From positions 1-25,987 of the forward strand of contig JALCCG010000294.1 in the NCBI GenBank assembly GCA_023212695.1: 25,987 nt of DNA, given 5' to 3'. This stretch comes from Sporisorium sorghi. Taxonomy: Eukaryota; Basidiomycota; Ustilaginomycetes; Ustilaginales; Ustilaginaceae. A program made the position numbers and the translations under genes. The notes beneath the pieces were generated by a model. It worked only from the letters and a program-made list of their open reading frames with translations, was not told where the DNA came from and did no database searches. Shown one piece after another: positions 17,495-25,395 of the stretch (positions within the stretch are counted from its first letter, which is position 1; the number at the start of each line of letters is the position of its first letter).

Positions 17495-18033
17495 ACACCA
17501 TCGCTGGACGCAGAGAGAGGAGGGAAGGAGAGGTGCAGAATCAGCGTTGCTTTGTAGATAGATCGTCAGCCGCCTAACCTTCTCTCGCTGTGGTAGTGAC
17601 TTGGCAGCCTAGGCCATGATCTTGCAAGAGACTCAGAAACGCTCAATGTGATTGCTTGTATGTACCCCTCTCGATGCGCTCGCCCGGTCCAGTTGAGCCC
17701 GATCGGGTCACAATGCCTGCTGATGCAGTCGAGAGACGCGCGCTCGGACGACGCCTTTTGCTCGACGAATCCTGCATGTCAACATCGCCTCGCCAGCTAG
17801 CTCCGCTGACGGTGGACGAGCACTGCAAGCAGCAGCAACTCGACTTGGTTTCAAGGGCATCCACGAAACTGTCATGCTCACGATTGCATCGCATCTGCGT
17901 CCGTTCAAAGTCGCACGCTTCGGTCTGCTGATCGTACGTTCACAGTCTTGGATTTTCGAGGAGAGAACTCTGTACATCGTGACGATCACTCTCGTATCGG
18001 ATCGCAGCATCAAAGGCGCTTGTGAGCCAAGCA
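17495..18033. other. Convergent 3' intergenic region
   Basis: 539 bases between the 3' ends of the acyltransferase and MATH-BTB genes. Short frames are present on both strands, but none has a recognisable domain. No tRNA-like or repeat structure is seen. Confidence 0.55.
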
Positions 18034-20820
18034 TCAACCCTGAGCAGCGCGCAACGGCGAAACCAAGCTGCTAACAAACGCCCGCATGGTCTTGCCCGCA
18101 TCCGCGCCCCACATGCCCACGGAAACCTCGTCACAGCAGCGTTCAAACTCGTGCGTCTGCGAGACGAGGTGCCAGTGCTGGTACACGTACGTCTTGATGC
18201 GCGTGTGCAGCTCCGTGTACATGGACGTGGCGAGCAGCATGGGGAACGCCGATTGCGGTGTCAGTGTGGCCACTATGTGCAGCGATGCGAGTCTCGAAAG
18301 ATCTTGCATGTGATAGCGGTGGGCGAGCTTGAAGATGGACAGAGCCGAGACGGGACCTGGTTCTGCGCAAGGGTGGTCGTGTGGATCGAGTGTGGCCCCG
18401 GACACGGCGGCGCGATGGTGCGCTTTGCTGCCGACACGACCCGCTTCGTCCGCGTTGTGATGCTGTTTGCCTGCTCCGCTTGCACCCGCTGCTGCAGATG
18501 GAGAAGTGGGCGCCGAAAGAGGTCGAGCACCAGCATTGCCGCCTGCCGTGCCTACGCTGCCGCCACCTGCGCCATCGCTCACGCCAGCTGCACCGCTTCT
18601 CTGTCGAAGCGAGCCTGAGGTGGAAGAAGCGGAGTGCATGGACGAGCCCTGCAGGACAAAGGAGCCAGAGACGTCACGTCGACCACCACCACCTGCTGAA
18701 GTTGGCATCGGGTAGCTCAGCTCGTCCATATCGAAATCATTGTAATCCTTGAGCTGCGAGATGGGAGTCCAGTTGACCAGCATGCTCCGGCGCAGACCCG
18801 CGGCATGGGCTGCGTCTCCACTTGCCGATCCAGCCGTGAGGTAGCCGAGATCAGCGCCTTTGGCCCACTCTTCGTCCAGCACGGCACTGCGCACGTCCTC
18901 CTTGTCTGCGAACTGGATGTCGTCCGTGTAAAGGTAACGCAAAAACCAGTAGGCTGTCACAAAGTCGGCGTCCGAGATCTGGAGTGTGCGAACATTGCGT
19001 CCGTGGCCAGACCCGGTCTCTGTTGCACCGTAGCTGCGGCTGATGCCCTCGCTAAAGTCCGAGGCGAGCATGGTCCGGAAATAGTCGCTGCGGCTCTTGA
19101 GCACGCTCGCATGTGCCCAGAGCACGCGATCGCGCACAAAGATGCGGTCGGGATCGTCGTCGATGGATGCGAGTGTGCCCGCCTCTGAGCCTTGGTGCGC
19201 AGGGCCAAGAGAGCAGCAGGATCCGATAGGGAACGGTACGACGCGTTCGAGCGCATCAGCGAGTGCATCATCGAGGGGGGCGCCGTCATCCGACATGTAG
19301 GCGTTGTCGGATGCATCTGGCAGCAAGATGCCTCGTTCGCGAACCAAAATGCGGACGTCGCCAGTGTTGGCGTCATCGAGCAGGCCGTGCAGCGAGCTGA
19401 CAACGGCTCTGGGGACGAGGTGGTGGCCATCGACCTCGACGGGCGCGAGAATGGAGGTGGCGGCATCGTCGAGTTGGCCGGATCTCGAGCCTGTGTGTCC
19501 AGGACCTAGGCCAAGCTGGATGGTGAGCGCAATGGCATCGTCGCGCGCCACGGTAAAGTCCTGCAGCATCTCGGAGACGCTGGGCAGGTCGTGGCAGGTG
19601 AATAGGTCAGCTTGCTCTTGGAAGGTGAAGTCGTAGAAGCGTCGCCAGAGGTAGCCGCCGCTTTCGGCGCCGCGCCTCCCTACAGCAGCACGGACGGGTC
19701 GGAGTCCGACCATGATGGAAGCGGGAATCTCGACGTTGGCATGCGTGTAGTCCAGGACGAGAGCGGTTAGGTATACGGAAAGGATGGTGATGCTGGTACG
19801 CGGAGAAGTCGAGTGCGAGTCGGCGCCTTGAACATCAATCGGCTGAGCATCCGGCACGTTTTCTGGCAAGAGCATATCTTGACCATGGACAAGGACGCTG
19901 GGTGCGGTAGAGGAGGCGTCTCGAGGCTGGTCTGTGAGGGGACGAGTGGTGCGGACCAGCTCGAGCTTCCACTTGTTGTCGCCAAAGACGGGCTGACTGG
20001 TCCAGACGTCGCTCTTGCCTGCACCAGCACTGACGGATCGGCCACCCTCGGAGGGAGGGGGTGACAGTTCGACTTCCTCTTGGAGTAGATGCAAATCGCG
20101 AACGGTCCAGGTGAACGAGATGGTGGTGGTTTCTTGGAAGGTGGGCTGCTCCGTTGGCAGAGAAGAAGGTAGCAGGCTCGAATCGGTGCTAGCAGAGGCG
20201 GAAGTTGACTGAGAAGCGTGGGTGCGGTACTGTTCTGCAGAACGATACAGCAAGCCGAGGTTGGACGACGCACGCGGCTGTTGACGCGTAGCGGCAGGGG
20301 TGTAGAAGCTCAAATTTCCAATGCCGGGGACGGTATATGCCAAGGAATCAGAACTGGCTAGTCTAGGAGAGTTGGAGCCGGCGCGATGATGCTGATAGAT
20401 GGTGGCTCGAGACGCGGGCTGCGGATGCCATTGTGCGCCTGAAGAGGCGCTGGCGTTGGTTGAGCCTGTGGCACTGCCGTCGTGAGAATAAAAGCCAAAG
20501 ATGGAAGGGACTTGGTTTGATGCATAGGTGGATGCGAACGATGCGGCAGCCGAGGCGTTGCGAGCATTTGGCGGAACAGGCGCAGCACGTTGATTGTTTT
20601 GGGATGCTTGAGCATTGCGACGGGAGAACACTCGACGACCCGCAGAGGTGTTTGAGTTGGTGATGGCAGCACCATTGTTGGATGCGACTCTGCTGTATTG
20701 GGAGGCCGGGGCAGGACTGCGGGAAACGGAAAGTCTGGCGGTGGGAGTTGCCGTGCCTGAGCTTGGGGAGGAGGAGGAGGAGGACATGCTCGAGGGAGCG
20801 CCAGAAGCACGAGGCAGCAT
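18034..20820 (-). CDS. MATH-BTB domain protein, putative Cul3 substrate adaptor
   Basis: 928 aa from the ATG at 20820-20818. Residues 1-225 are Ser/Ala/Asn-rich and probably disordered. Residues about 230-437 match a MATH domain (FTWTVRDL at 236, then VFGDNKWKLELVR, SVYLTALVLDY, FYDFTFQEQ and a final VARDDAIALTIQLG). A BTB/POZ domain follows: TGDVRILV (about 487-494), a long insertion, then LWAHASVLKSRSDYFRTML (from about 567) and WFLRYLYTDD (about 625-634). After a Gly/Ser-rich linker, residues about 825-925 (FKLAHRYHMQDLSRLA ...) resemble a BACK-type helical region. MATH-BTB proteins such as SPOP bring substrates to Cul3 ubiquitin ligases; the target here is unknown. The same frame continues upstream past one TAG (20863-20865) into a spliced leader, so the true N-terminus may lie further upstream. 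The ATG at 20820 has a poor context (T at -3); the next one (20787) has A at -3. Confidence 0.85.
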   Translation of the reverse strand: MLPRASGAPSSMSSSSSSPSSGTATPTARLSVSRSPAPASQYSRVASNNGAAITNSNTSAGRRVFSRRNAQASQNNQRAAPVPPNARNASAAASFASTYASNQVPSIFGFYSHDGSATGSTNASASSGAQWHPQPASRATIYQHHRAGSNSPRLASSDSLAYTVPGIGNLSFYTPAATRQQPRASSNLGLLYRSAEQYRTHASQSTSASASTDSSLLPSSLPTEQPTFQETTTISFTWTVRDLHLLQEEVELSPPPSEGGRSVSAGAGKSDVWTSQPVFGDNKWKLELVRTTRPLTDQPRDASSTAPSVLVHGQDMLLPENVPDAQPIDVQGADSHSTSPRTSITILSVYLTALVLDYTHANVEIPASIMVGLRPVRAAVGRRGAESGGYLWRRFYDFTFQEQADLFTCHDLPSVSEMLQDFTVARDDAIALTIQLGLGPGHTGSRSGQLDDAATSILAPVEVDGHHLVPRAVVSSLHGLLDDANTGDVRILVRERGILLPDASDNAYMSDDGAPLDDALADALERVVPFPIGSCCSLGPAHQGSEAGTLASIDDDPDRIFVRDRVLWAHASVLKSRSDYFRTMLASDFSEGISRSYGATETGSGHGRNVRTLQISDADFVTAYWFLRYLYTDDIQFADKEDVRSAVLDEEWAKGADLGYLTAGSASGDAAHAAGLRRSMLVNWTPISQLKDYNDFDMDELSYPMPTSAGGGGRRDVSGSFVLQGSSMHSASSTSGSLRQRSGAAGVSDGAGGGSVGTAGGNAGARPLSAPTSPSAAAGASGAGKQHHNADEAGRVGSKAHHRAAVSGATLDPHDHPCAEPGPVSALSIFKLAHRYHMQDLSRLASLHIVATLTPQSAFPMLLATSMYTELHTRIKTYVYQHWHLVSQTHEFERCCDEVSVGMWGADAGKTMRAFVSSLVSPLRAAQG

Positions 20821-20862
20821 GGACGAGATTGCGATTGAGCTGGTCGCAGGAGCAGGAGTTGG

Positions 20863-21330
20863 CTAGGCGGTCGAGTCTGACGGCTCCGCACTTTGGATCG
20901 AGGAAGGTGTGGGCTGAGGCTCGGAGGTAGAAATGGTGGTCGCAGCGGCGCTGGGTGTGGTTTCGGTGGACTGATCGCTCGGATTGGTGGTGGTGGTGGC
21001 AGCGAATGGCGTAGAGGCTGCGGTCGAGGCAGCTGGAACCTCGGTGACTGTCGCTGGTGAAGATGTCGAGGCTTGGTCAGCTGCTTGAGCTGCGCTGTCA
21101 GTGTTGCTGGTGGCAGCCATGTTGGCTGAGTCGGAGGCCATTTCTGAGCAGGCACTGCGCTCGGATGTCCCGCGCTGAGAAAAGCCAATTCAATCTTGGT
21201 GAGAGTTAGAGTTTGAAGGAAAGGGAAAAAGAGGCAAAGTGAAGCGTTGCATGGATCAAGAGTCAAAAGGCGAAGCGTGATAACTCACTGTTATGAAATC
21301 CGACTGCATCCATTCATTTTCGGCATCCAT
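20863..21330 (-). CDS. Spliced leader ORF in frame with MATH-BTB gene (uORF or N-terminal exons)
   Basis: Complement of join(20863..21174, 21289..21330), 117 codons plus TAG. Exon 1 (MDAENEWMQSDFIT) is joined in phase 0 to exon 2 (RGTSERSACSEMASDS...), which runs through a Ser/Thr/Ala/Pro-rich segment to SDSTA and then TAG. The next codons in the same frame (PTPAPATSS...) lead directly to the MATH-BTB ATG 45 bases after the TAG. Composition is alike on both sides of the stop, which suggests one original coding region of about 1060 codons. The TAG could be a nonsense change from CAG, a leaky stop, part of a small in-frame intron (a 42-base GT...AG span covers it), or a true uORF stop. The internal ATG at 21141 has a strong context (G at -3, G at +4). 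No domain is recognised. Confidence 0.5.
21175..21288 (-). other. Intron near the 5' end of the MATH-BTB transcript
   Basis: On the minus strand the sequence reads GTGAGT at the donor, CTAAC as branch-like site, a pyrimidine-rich stretch, and TTTTCTCAG at the acceptor; length 114 bases. All three signals are strong, and removal joins an upstream ATG exon in frame to the leader ORF. Confidence 0.65.
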
Positions 21331-21465
21331 CCGCTGGCCACACTTCCCACGCCCGGCTTTCGCCAAGTCGGTGTGATCCGCCTCAGGTGTCGCCTTTGTC
21401 TCACGCTCACTCACTCCCATCCACATGTGATTCCAACGCTTTGTTGCAACCGCTCAGAGGCAGCA

Positions 21466-21487
21466 AGAGAGAGAGAGAGAGAGAGAG
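21466..21487. repeat. (AG)n microsatellite
   Basis: Eleven AG copies about 140-160 bases upstream of the leader ORF start of the MATH-BTB gene; it reads as a CT tract on that gene's sense strand. Confidence 0.85.
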
Positions 21488-21983
21488 GCTCGAGCAAGGT
21501 GGGCGTCAGCGATAAGTTGACAACATGCGCAAGTTCAGTCAGGGTCCAAGTTGCGGCCAATTTTTTGGCGTGTGTGTTGTGCTGCGCTGCGCAGCGTTGC
21601 TGCAGATGGACCCTGAGTTGAGTTGGCTCGGCGGCGCACGATGACCGCAACAACCCCCAAGCACAAAGACGCTTCTCGTGTGATCTCTGGGAGAGCCAAG
21701 ATGGCGCGATTTCCAACCGATTTTTTCGAATGATTGGTCTGCTTCTTCGGCCTAACAAATTCGGGATCTCGAAAAAGCCTTCTCCTTCTCTGGTGGTCAC
21801 AGAGCTCCGCTTCGACGAGGCAACCGGGATCCGCGGCTCCTCAAGCGCAATTCCACCACCCGCAACAAAGCGCTGATGATGCCCCGTCCAAGCCAGTGGA
21901 CATGGTCACATGGCATCAACATGCGGGACCATGACCCCTTGAGCAATGTCAACCAGGGGTCCAGCCTGCCTTTGCCTGTGAAA

Positions 21984-22018
21984 GGGGGGGAAAAAAAAAA
22001 AAAAAAAAAAAAAAAAAA
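21984..22018. repeat. G7-A28 homopolymer junction
   Basis: Seven G followed directly by 28 A. It is simple sequence, possibly a retroposition-like tail or replication-slippage product; nothing upstream identifies a retrocopy. Confidence 0.85.
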
Positions 22019-22278
22019 GTGTGGTGGTAACCTTTCTCCATCAAAGCCAAGCCAAACCAGTTACTTACACCGCCAATGCAGACAAAGCTCTCGGATCGCA
22101 CACAGAAAGGTGGCGTAGATCGCATTCCGACAAGGTGTAAGCGGGGAAACCGTTAAAAAGTGCCACCAGTCGTATCTTGTCGATCCGAGCCACACTCACC
22201 AGTCGAAGCGCCGCGTTGTCTGTATGTGTCACTCTGCCGCTTGTAGCGGATTCGCCGTCGGCTGCATCCGCCGTCAGA

Positions 22279-22322
<44 letters not shown>
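22279..22322. repeat. (GCT)14 trinucleotide repeat
   Basis: 44 bases of perfect GCT repeat about 260 bases upstream of the aldehyde dehydrogenase ATG. It probably lies in the promoter or 5' UTR and is likely length-polymorphic. Confidence 0.9.
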
Positions 22323-22349
22323 ATGGAAATCGCTCTGGTTTTCCATTGC

Positions 22350-22370
22350 TGTGTGTGGGGCCCACACACA
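22350..22370. promoter_or_regulatory. Perfect 21-bp palindrome upstream of aldehyde dehydrogenase
   Basis: TGTGTGTGGG (22350-22359), one G, then CCCACACACA (22361-22370). Its symmetry and its place about 210 bases before the ATG suggest a dimeric regulator site, but no known factor is assigned. Confidence 0.35.
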
Positions 22371-22580
22371 GATAGCGGAGCGCGTCAACAAAACACACTG
22401 AAATTCGGCCTGCTTGTCAAAGTTGCCGCCTTTCCTCATCTTTGGCTCAGCCTCGTCCATCATCTTTGCTCGCCACCATCACCACCTTCCATCCTCATCA
22501 ATCCTACTCGACCAAATCCTCCGTTGCCAATACATTGAACACCGCGCCTTCTTCTTCTCACCCCTCAACTCTTCGCAACC

Positions 22581-24119
22581 ATGGCTGCCGCTGCTACCGC
22601 CGCCGCTGAAGCCGGCCTTCAGTATACCCCCATCGATGACATCCCAAAGATCGTCTCGGACCTTCGCGCCGCCTTCCTGACTGGCAAGACCCGTTCCATC
22701 GAGTACCGAAAGAACCAGCTCAAGCAGCTCGCCTACATGCTCAAGGACCACCAGGAGGACTTTGTCAAGTCCCTCCAAAAGGACCTCGGCCGTTCGCGCT
22801 TTGAGAGCATCTTTGCAGAGCTCACCGGCACCACCAACGAGATTGTTGAGGCTGTCAACAAGCTCGACAAGTGGGCTAAGCCTGTCAAGCCCTGGGCCGG
22901 CGCCGCCTGGGCCATGCACGGCGCCTCGATCCGATCTGAGCCAAAGGGTACCGTCCTCGTCCTCGGTGCCTGGAACTACCCCATCACCGTCCAGATCGGT
23001 CCCGTCATCGGTGCCATCGCTGCCGGTAACACCGTCATCCTCAAGCCCTCCGAGGTCGCCAGCCACACCGCCAAACTCATCGCTGAGCTCTGGAACAAGT
23101 ACCTCGACCCCGAGTGCTACCGCGTCATCAACGGTGGCATTCCCGAGACCACCGTTGCGCTTGACCAGCGCTACGAGCACATCTTCTACACGGGCAACGG
23201 CACCGTCGGCCGCATCATCGCCGAGAAGGCCGCCAAGTGGCTCTGCCCCACCACGCTCGAGCTCGGCGGCAAGTCGCCCGTCTACGTCGACAAGAGCGCC
23301 GACCTCAAGATCGCTGCCCACCGCATCCTGTGGGGCAAGTCGTTCAACTGCGGCCAGACCTGCATCGCTCCCGACTATGTGCTCATCCCCCACGAGCTGC
23401 AGGACCAGTTTGTCAAGGAGCTCCACAAGGCATACGAGCGCTTCTATCCGGAGCTCAAGGGCGGCGTCAGCAACTCGGACAGTTACGCCCGCATCATCAA
23501 CGCAGGTCACTGGAAGCGCCTGACCGCCATGCTCTCCGGCACCAAGGGCAAAGTGGTGCTCGGTGGTCAAGGCGAGGAGGCGACCAAGTTGTTGGCTCCC
23601 ACTGTCATCGCCGATGTCAAGACCGACGACCCCGTCATGGCAGGCGAGATCTTTGGTCCTCTGCTGCCCATCGTGCCTGTCAGGGACGTCAAGGCTGCGG
23701 TCGACTTCATCAACTCGCGCGACCAGCCCCTGGCTCTGTACCTCTTTGCTGGCGACAGCAAGGTCAAGCAGTACTTCTTCGACAACACTCGTTCGGGTGC
23801 CGCTGTGCAGGGTGACACGCTGCTCCACTTTGCCGTCGATGCGCTGCCCTTTGGCGGCACCGGTCCTTCGGGCTATGGCAACTACCATGGCAAGGCGTCG
23901 TTTGACCAGTTCAGCCACCAGCGTGCCAGCCTGGACGCTCCCTCGACGGGTCTGCTCGGCAAGATTATCGAGGTGGTCATGTCGTCCAGGTACCCGCCCT
24001 ACAGCGATGCCAACCTCAAGAAGCTCAACGCGCTCGCCGCCTACTCGATCTCGTTCAAGCGTCCGTCCAACCCGCACTCGAGCTCCACTTCTTCATCCGT
24101 AAGTCTCGATCCTTCTTGA
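22581..24119 (+). CDS. Class 3-type (fatty) aldehyde dehydrogenase
   Basis: 512 aa if unspliced. It has the full aldehyde dehydrogenase catalytic set: Asn132 in AWNYP, Lys155 in ILKPSE, the cofactor loop TGNGTVG (about 204-210), Glu227 in LELGGK and nucleophile Cys261 in GQTCIAPDY. GYGNYHGKASFDQFSHQR near the C-terminus is typical of class 3 (ALDH3/fatty aldehyde) enzymes, including yeast Hfd1. It oxidises medium or long-chain aldehydes to acids with NAD(P)+. There is no N-terminal targeting sequence; family members are usually anchored by a C-terminal hydrophobic tail. Here codon 507 begins with GTAAGT (24099), a perfect 5' splice site, so the C-terminus is probably spliced. Splicing to CAG at 24181 would add RVTQHRVALWTLRLLGAGVA, a possible membrane anchor; splicing to CAG at 24149 would add a short tail ending at TAG; no splicing gives VSLDPS. 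Confidence 0.93.
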   Translation: MAAAATAAAEAGLQYTPIDDIPKIVSDLRAAFLTGKTRSIEYRKNQLKQLAYMLKDHQEDFVKSLQKDLGRSRFESIFAELTGTTNEIVEAVNKLDKWAKPVKPWAGAAWAMHGASIRSEPKGTVLVLGAWNYPITVQIGPVIGAIAAGNTVILKPSEVASHTAKLIAELWNKYLDPECYRVINGGIPETTVALDQRYEHIFYTGNGTVGRIIAEKAAKWLCPTTLELGGKSPVYVDKSADLKIAAHRILWGKSFNCGQTCIAPDYVLIPHELQDQFVKELHKAYERFYPELKGGVSNSDSYARIINAGHWKRLTAMLSGTKGKVVLGGQGEEATKLLAPTVIADVKTDDPVMAGEIFGPLLPIVPVRDVKAAVDFINSRDQPLALYLFAGDSKVKQYFFDNTRSGAAVQGDTLLHFAVDALPFGGTGPSGYGNYHGKASFDQFSHQRASLDAPSTGLLGKIIEVVMSSRYPPYSDANLKKLNALAAYSISFKRPSNPHSSSTSSSVSLDPS

Positions 24120-24181
24120 GCCCTTTTCCTTTTCATTTCCCTTTTCCAGTCTAGCCTCTTTTTCCCTGAGCTGTTCTGCAG
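24099..24181 (+). other. Candidate 3' intron with alternative acceptors in the aldehyde dehydrogenase gene
   Basis: The donor GTAAGT is at 24099. Acceptor candidates are CCTTTTCCAG ending at 24149 (51-base intron) and TGTTCTGCAG ending at 24181 (83-base intron). The two give different C-termini in different frames; the second yields a hydrophobic, basic-flanked tail. No strong CTAAC branch site is seen, so usage is uncertain. Confidence 0.45.
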
Positions 24182-24697
24182 AGAGTCACGCAACACCGTG
24201 TAGCCTTGTGGACCTTGCGTTTGCTCGGAGCCGGTGTTGCGTCAGCTTTTGACTGTTGTGGTTGCGGCCATCTCTCGTCACTAGGTTGGCCCGCGCACAT
24301 CCATCTTGCCCCCATCTCTCTATCTCTCCTCTCCCCTCTGGTGTTGAGGGACTACGCTTGGATGGCTTGATTGGGAACAGCACGCTGAGCAGCGGATTCG
24401 CAATCTTTTCTATCTCTCTCCCTCACCACCTCCTGTACGCTGCGCCATCGACGTCGTCCGTCTGCTGCTCGTCATCGTCTTTTGACTTGCTGTCTGCGGA
24501 TACGTCTTTGTTGCTTCGAATCCTCTTTGGTGTACCGGTTCTGGGACGACTGATGGGGCGTCTAAAACACGTGACTCGATTTGGTGCTGACACGGACCTT
24601 CTCACTCTCACTTGCTCTTCTCCATCATCTCAAATCCGTTGGTTGCGATGCGGCTCGTGCTTTTGCGCTCCGCATTGTCCTTCTCACGCTCGATTGG

Positions 24698-24719
24698 ATA
24701 TATATATATATATATATAT
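24698..24719. repeat. (AT)11 microsatellite
   Basis: Eleven AT copies followed by a T run. No gene follows on the plus strand within the window, so a TATA role is not supported. Confidence 0.85.
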
Positions 24720-25213
24720 TTTTTCACGGCCCGCTCGTGCTGCGAAAATTGCTTGGCGGTTCCCTGGGCGCGCGCTCTTTTCTCTCGGAAATTTCACGCG
24801 CTTGCCTTGCCTTGTCTTGCCGTACCTCGGCGGTAAACTGCTGGCCTCTCCGACGACAATCTTGTCCCTCCCTCTCTTTGCTACTTGGGCTGCAAACCGT
24901 GCGTCGCAAGAGTCTGGGCAAGGCGTAGTAGCCAAGCGACTCGCTCTCGTGTTTTTGCTCATCTCGCTAGTGTTGGGCGCGCGCTCGAAGGGTTTGATCG
25001 GCTGGATCTAGGGATCTTGGCTTTGTCGTTCTCTCCCCTAATGTCTTTTGCCCTGCTCCTTGTTTGAATGTCAGTGATGTTCTCGATTGGAAATTGTCCG
25101 AGATCGAGAGTGTGTGACCACCAGAGCGGTGTGACGAGTGAGTGTATGATGACGGAGGCTGTGCGGTGCGGAAGTGCAGCTACAGAGGTGGGACAGCCAG
25201 CCGGTTAACGTAG

Positions 25214-25247
25214 TTCACGTAGATGTGGAATTCACGTAGGTGTGGAA
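25214..25247. repeat. 17-bp tandem duplication
   Basis: TTCACGTAGATGTGGAA (25214-25230) is followed directly by TTCACGTAGGTGTGGAA (25231-25247), one mismatch. The pair is enclosed by the inverted heptamers AGCCGGT (about 25198) and ACCGGCT (25251-25257). Confidence 0.8.
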
Positions 25248-25256
25248 CTGACCGGC

Positions 25257-25345
25257 TCTGAGGGCCATTGGATTTTCGCATTTTTGGACGTCTCTGAGGG
25301 CCAGTGGATTTTTGCAATTTTGGGCAGCTCTCAGAGCCATTGGAT
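25257..25345. repeat. 36-bp tandem repeat, about 2.5 copies
   Basis: Units begin at 25257, 25293 and 25329 with TCTGAGGGCCAKTGGATTTT-like sequence, and the third is cut after 17 bases. The period is a multiple of three; on the minus strand it reads as a 12-residue Lys/Pro/Gly repeat in the same frame as the right-edge ORF, but after that ORF's stop. Confidence 0.75.
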
Positions 25346-25395
25346 AACCCTCCTCCTAACATCACATCTGAAATGATTCATTCAACACTAGACTG

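Larger units (their letters stand above)
21331..22580. other. Divergent intergenic region (MATH-BTB / aldehyde dehydrogenase)
   Basis: 1250 bases without a recognisable gene, holding two divergent promoters. It contains a GA repeat (21466-21487), a G7-A28 homopolymer junction (21984-22018), a (GCT)14 repeat (22279-22322) and a perfect 21-base palindrome (22350-22370). Frames reading poly-Ala, poly-Ser or poly-Cys come from the GCT repeat. Confidence 0.6.
24120..25395. other. Intergenic region without recognisable gene
   Basis: About 1.3 kb. The first part may hold the last exon of the aldehyde dehydrogenase gene. A frame stays open for 251 codons on the plus strand (24256-25011) but starts without ATG and runs through an AT microsatellite, so it is not called. 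The right part contains short tandem repeats (25214-25345). Confidence 0.55.

Noticed and set aside
20358..21266. 302-codon minus-strand frame overlapping the MATH-BTB N-terminus
   Set aside because: A Pro/Arg/Leu-rich frame shifted against the Ser/Ala-rich MATH-BTB frame; the latter continues into recognisable domains, this one does not.
22065..22463. Frames with poly-Ala, poly-Ser or poly-Cys
   Set aside because: They are translations of the (GCT)14 repeat in three frames; no domain on either side.
22479..24077. 532-codon minus-strand frame opposite the aldehyde dehydrogenase
   Set aside because: The plus-strand frame has a complete catalytic residue set; the antisense frame is a codon-bias shadow rich in Val, Gly, Asp and Leu.
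24256..25011. 251-codon open plus-strand frame after the aldehyde dehydrogenase
   Set aside because: It begins at TTG, not ATG, reads straight through the AT microsatellite as an Ile-Tyr repeat, and has no recognisable domain.
24120..25200. tRNA or other small RNA genes in the long gaps
   Set aside because: No B-box-like GGTTCGANNCC with a matching A-box and foldable arms was seen by eye; a covariance-model scan would be needed to be certain.
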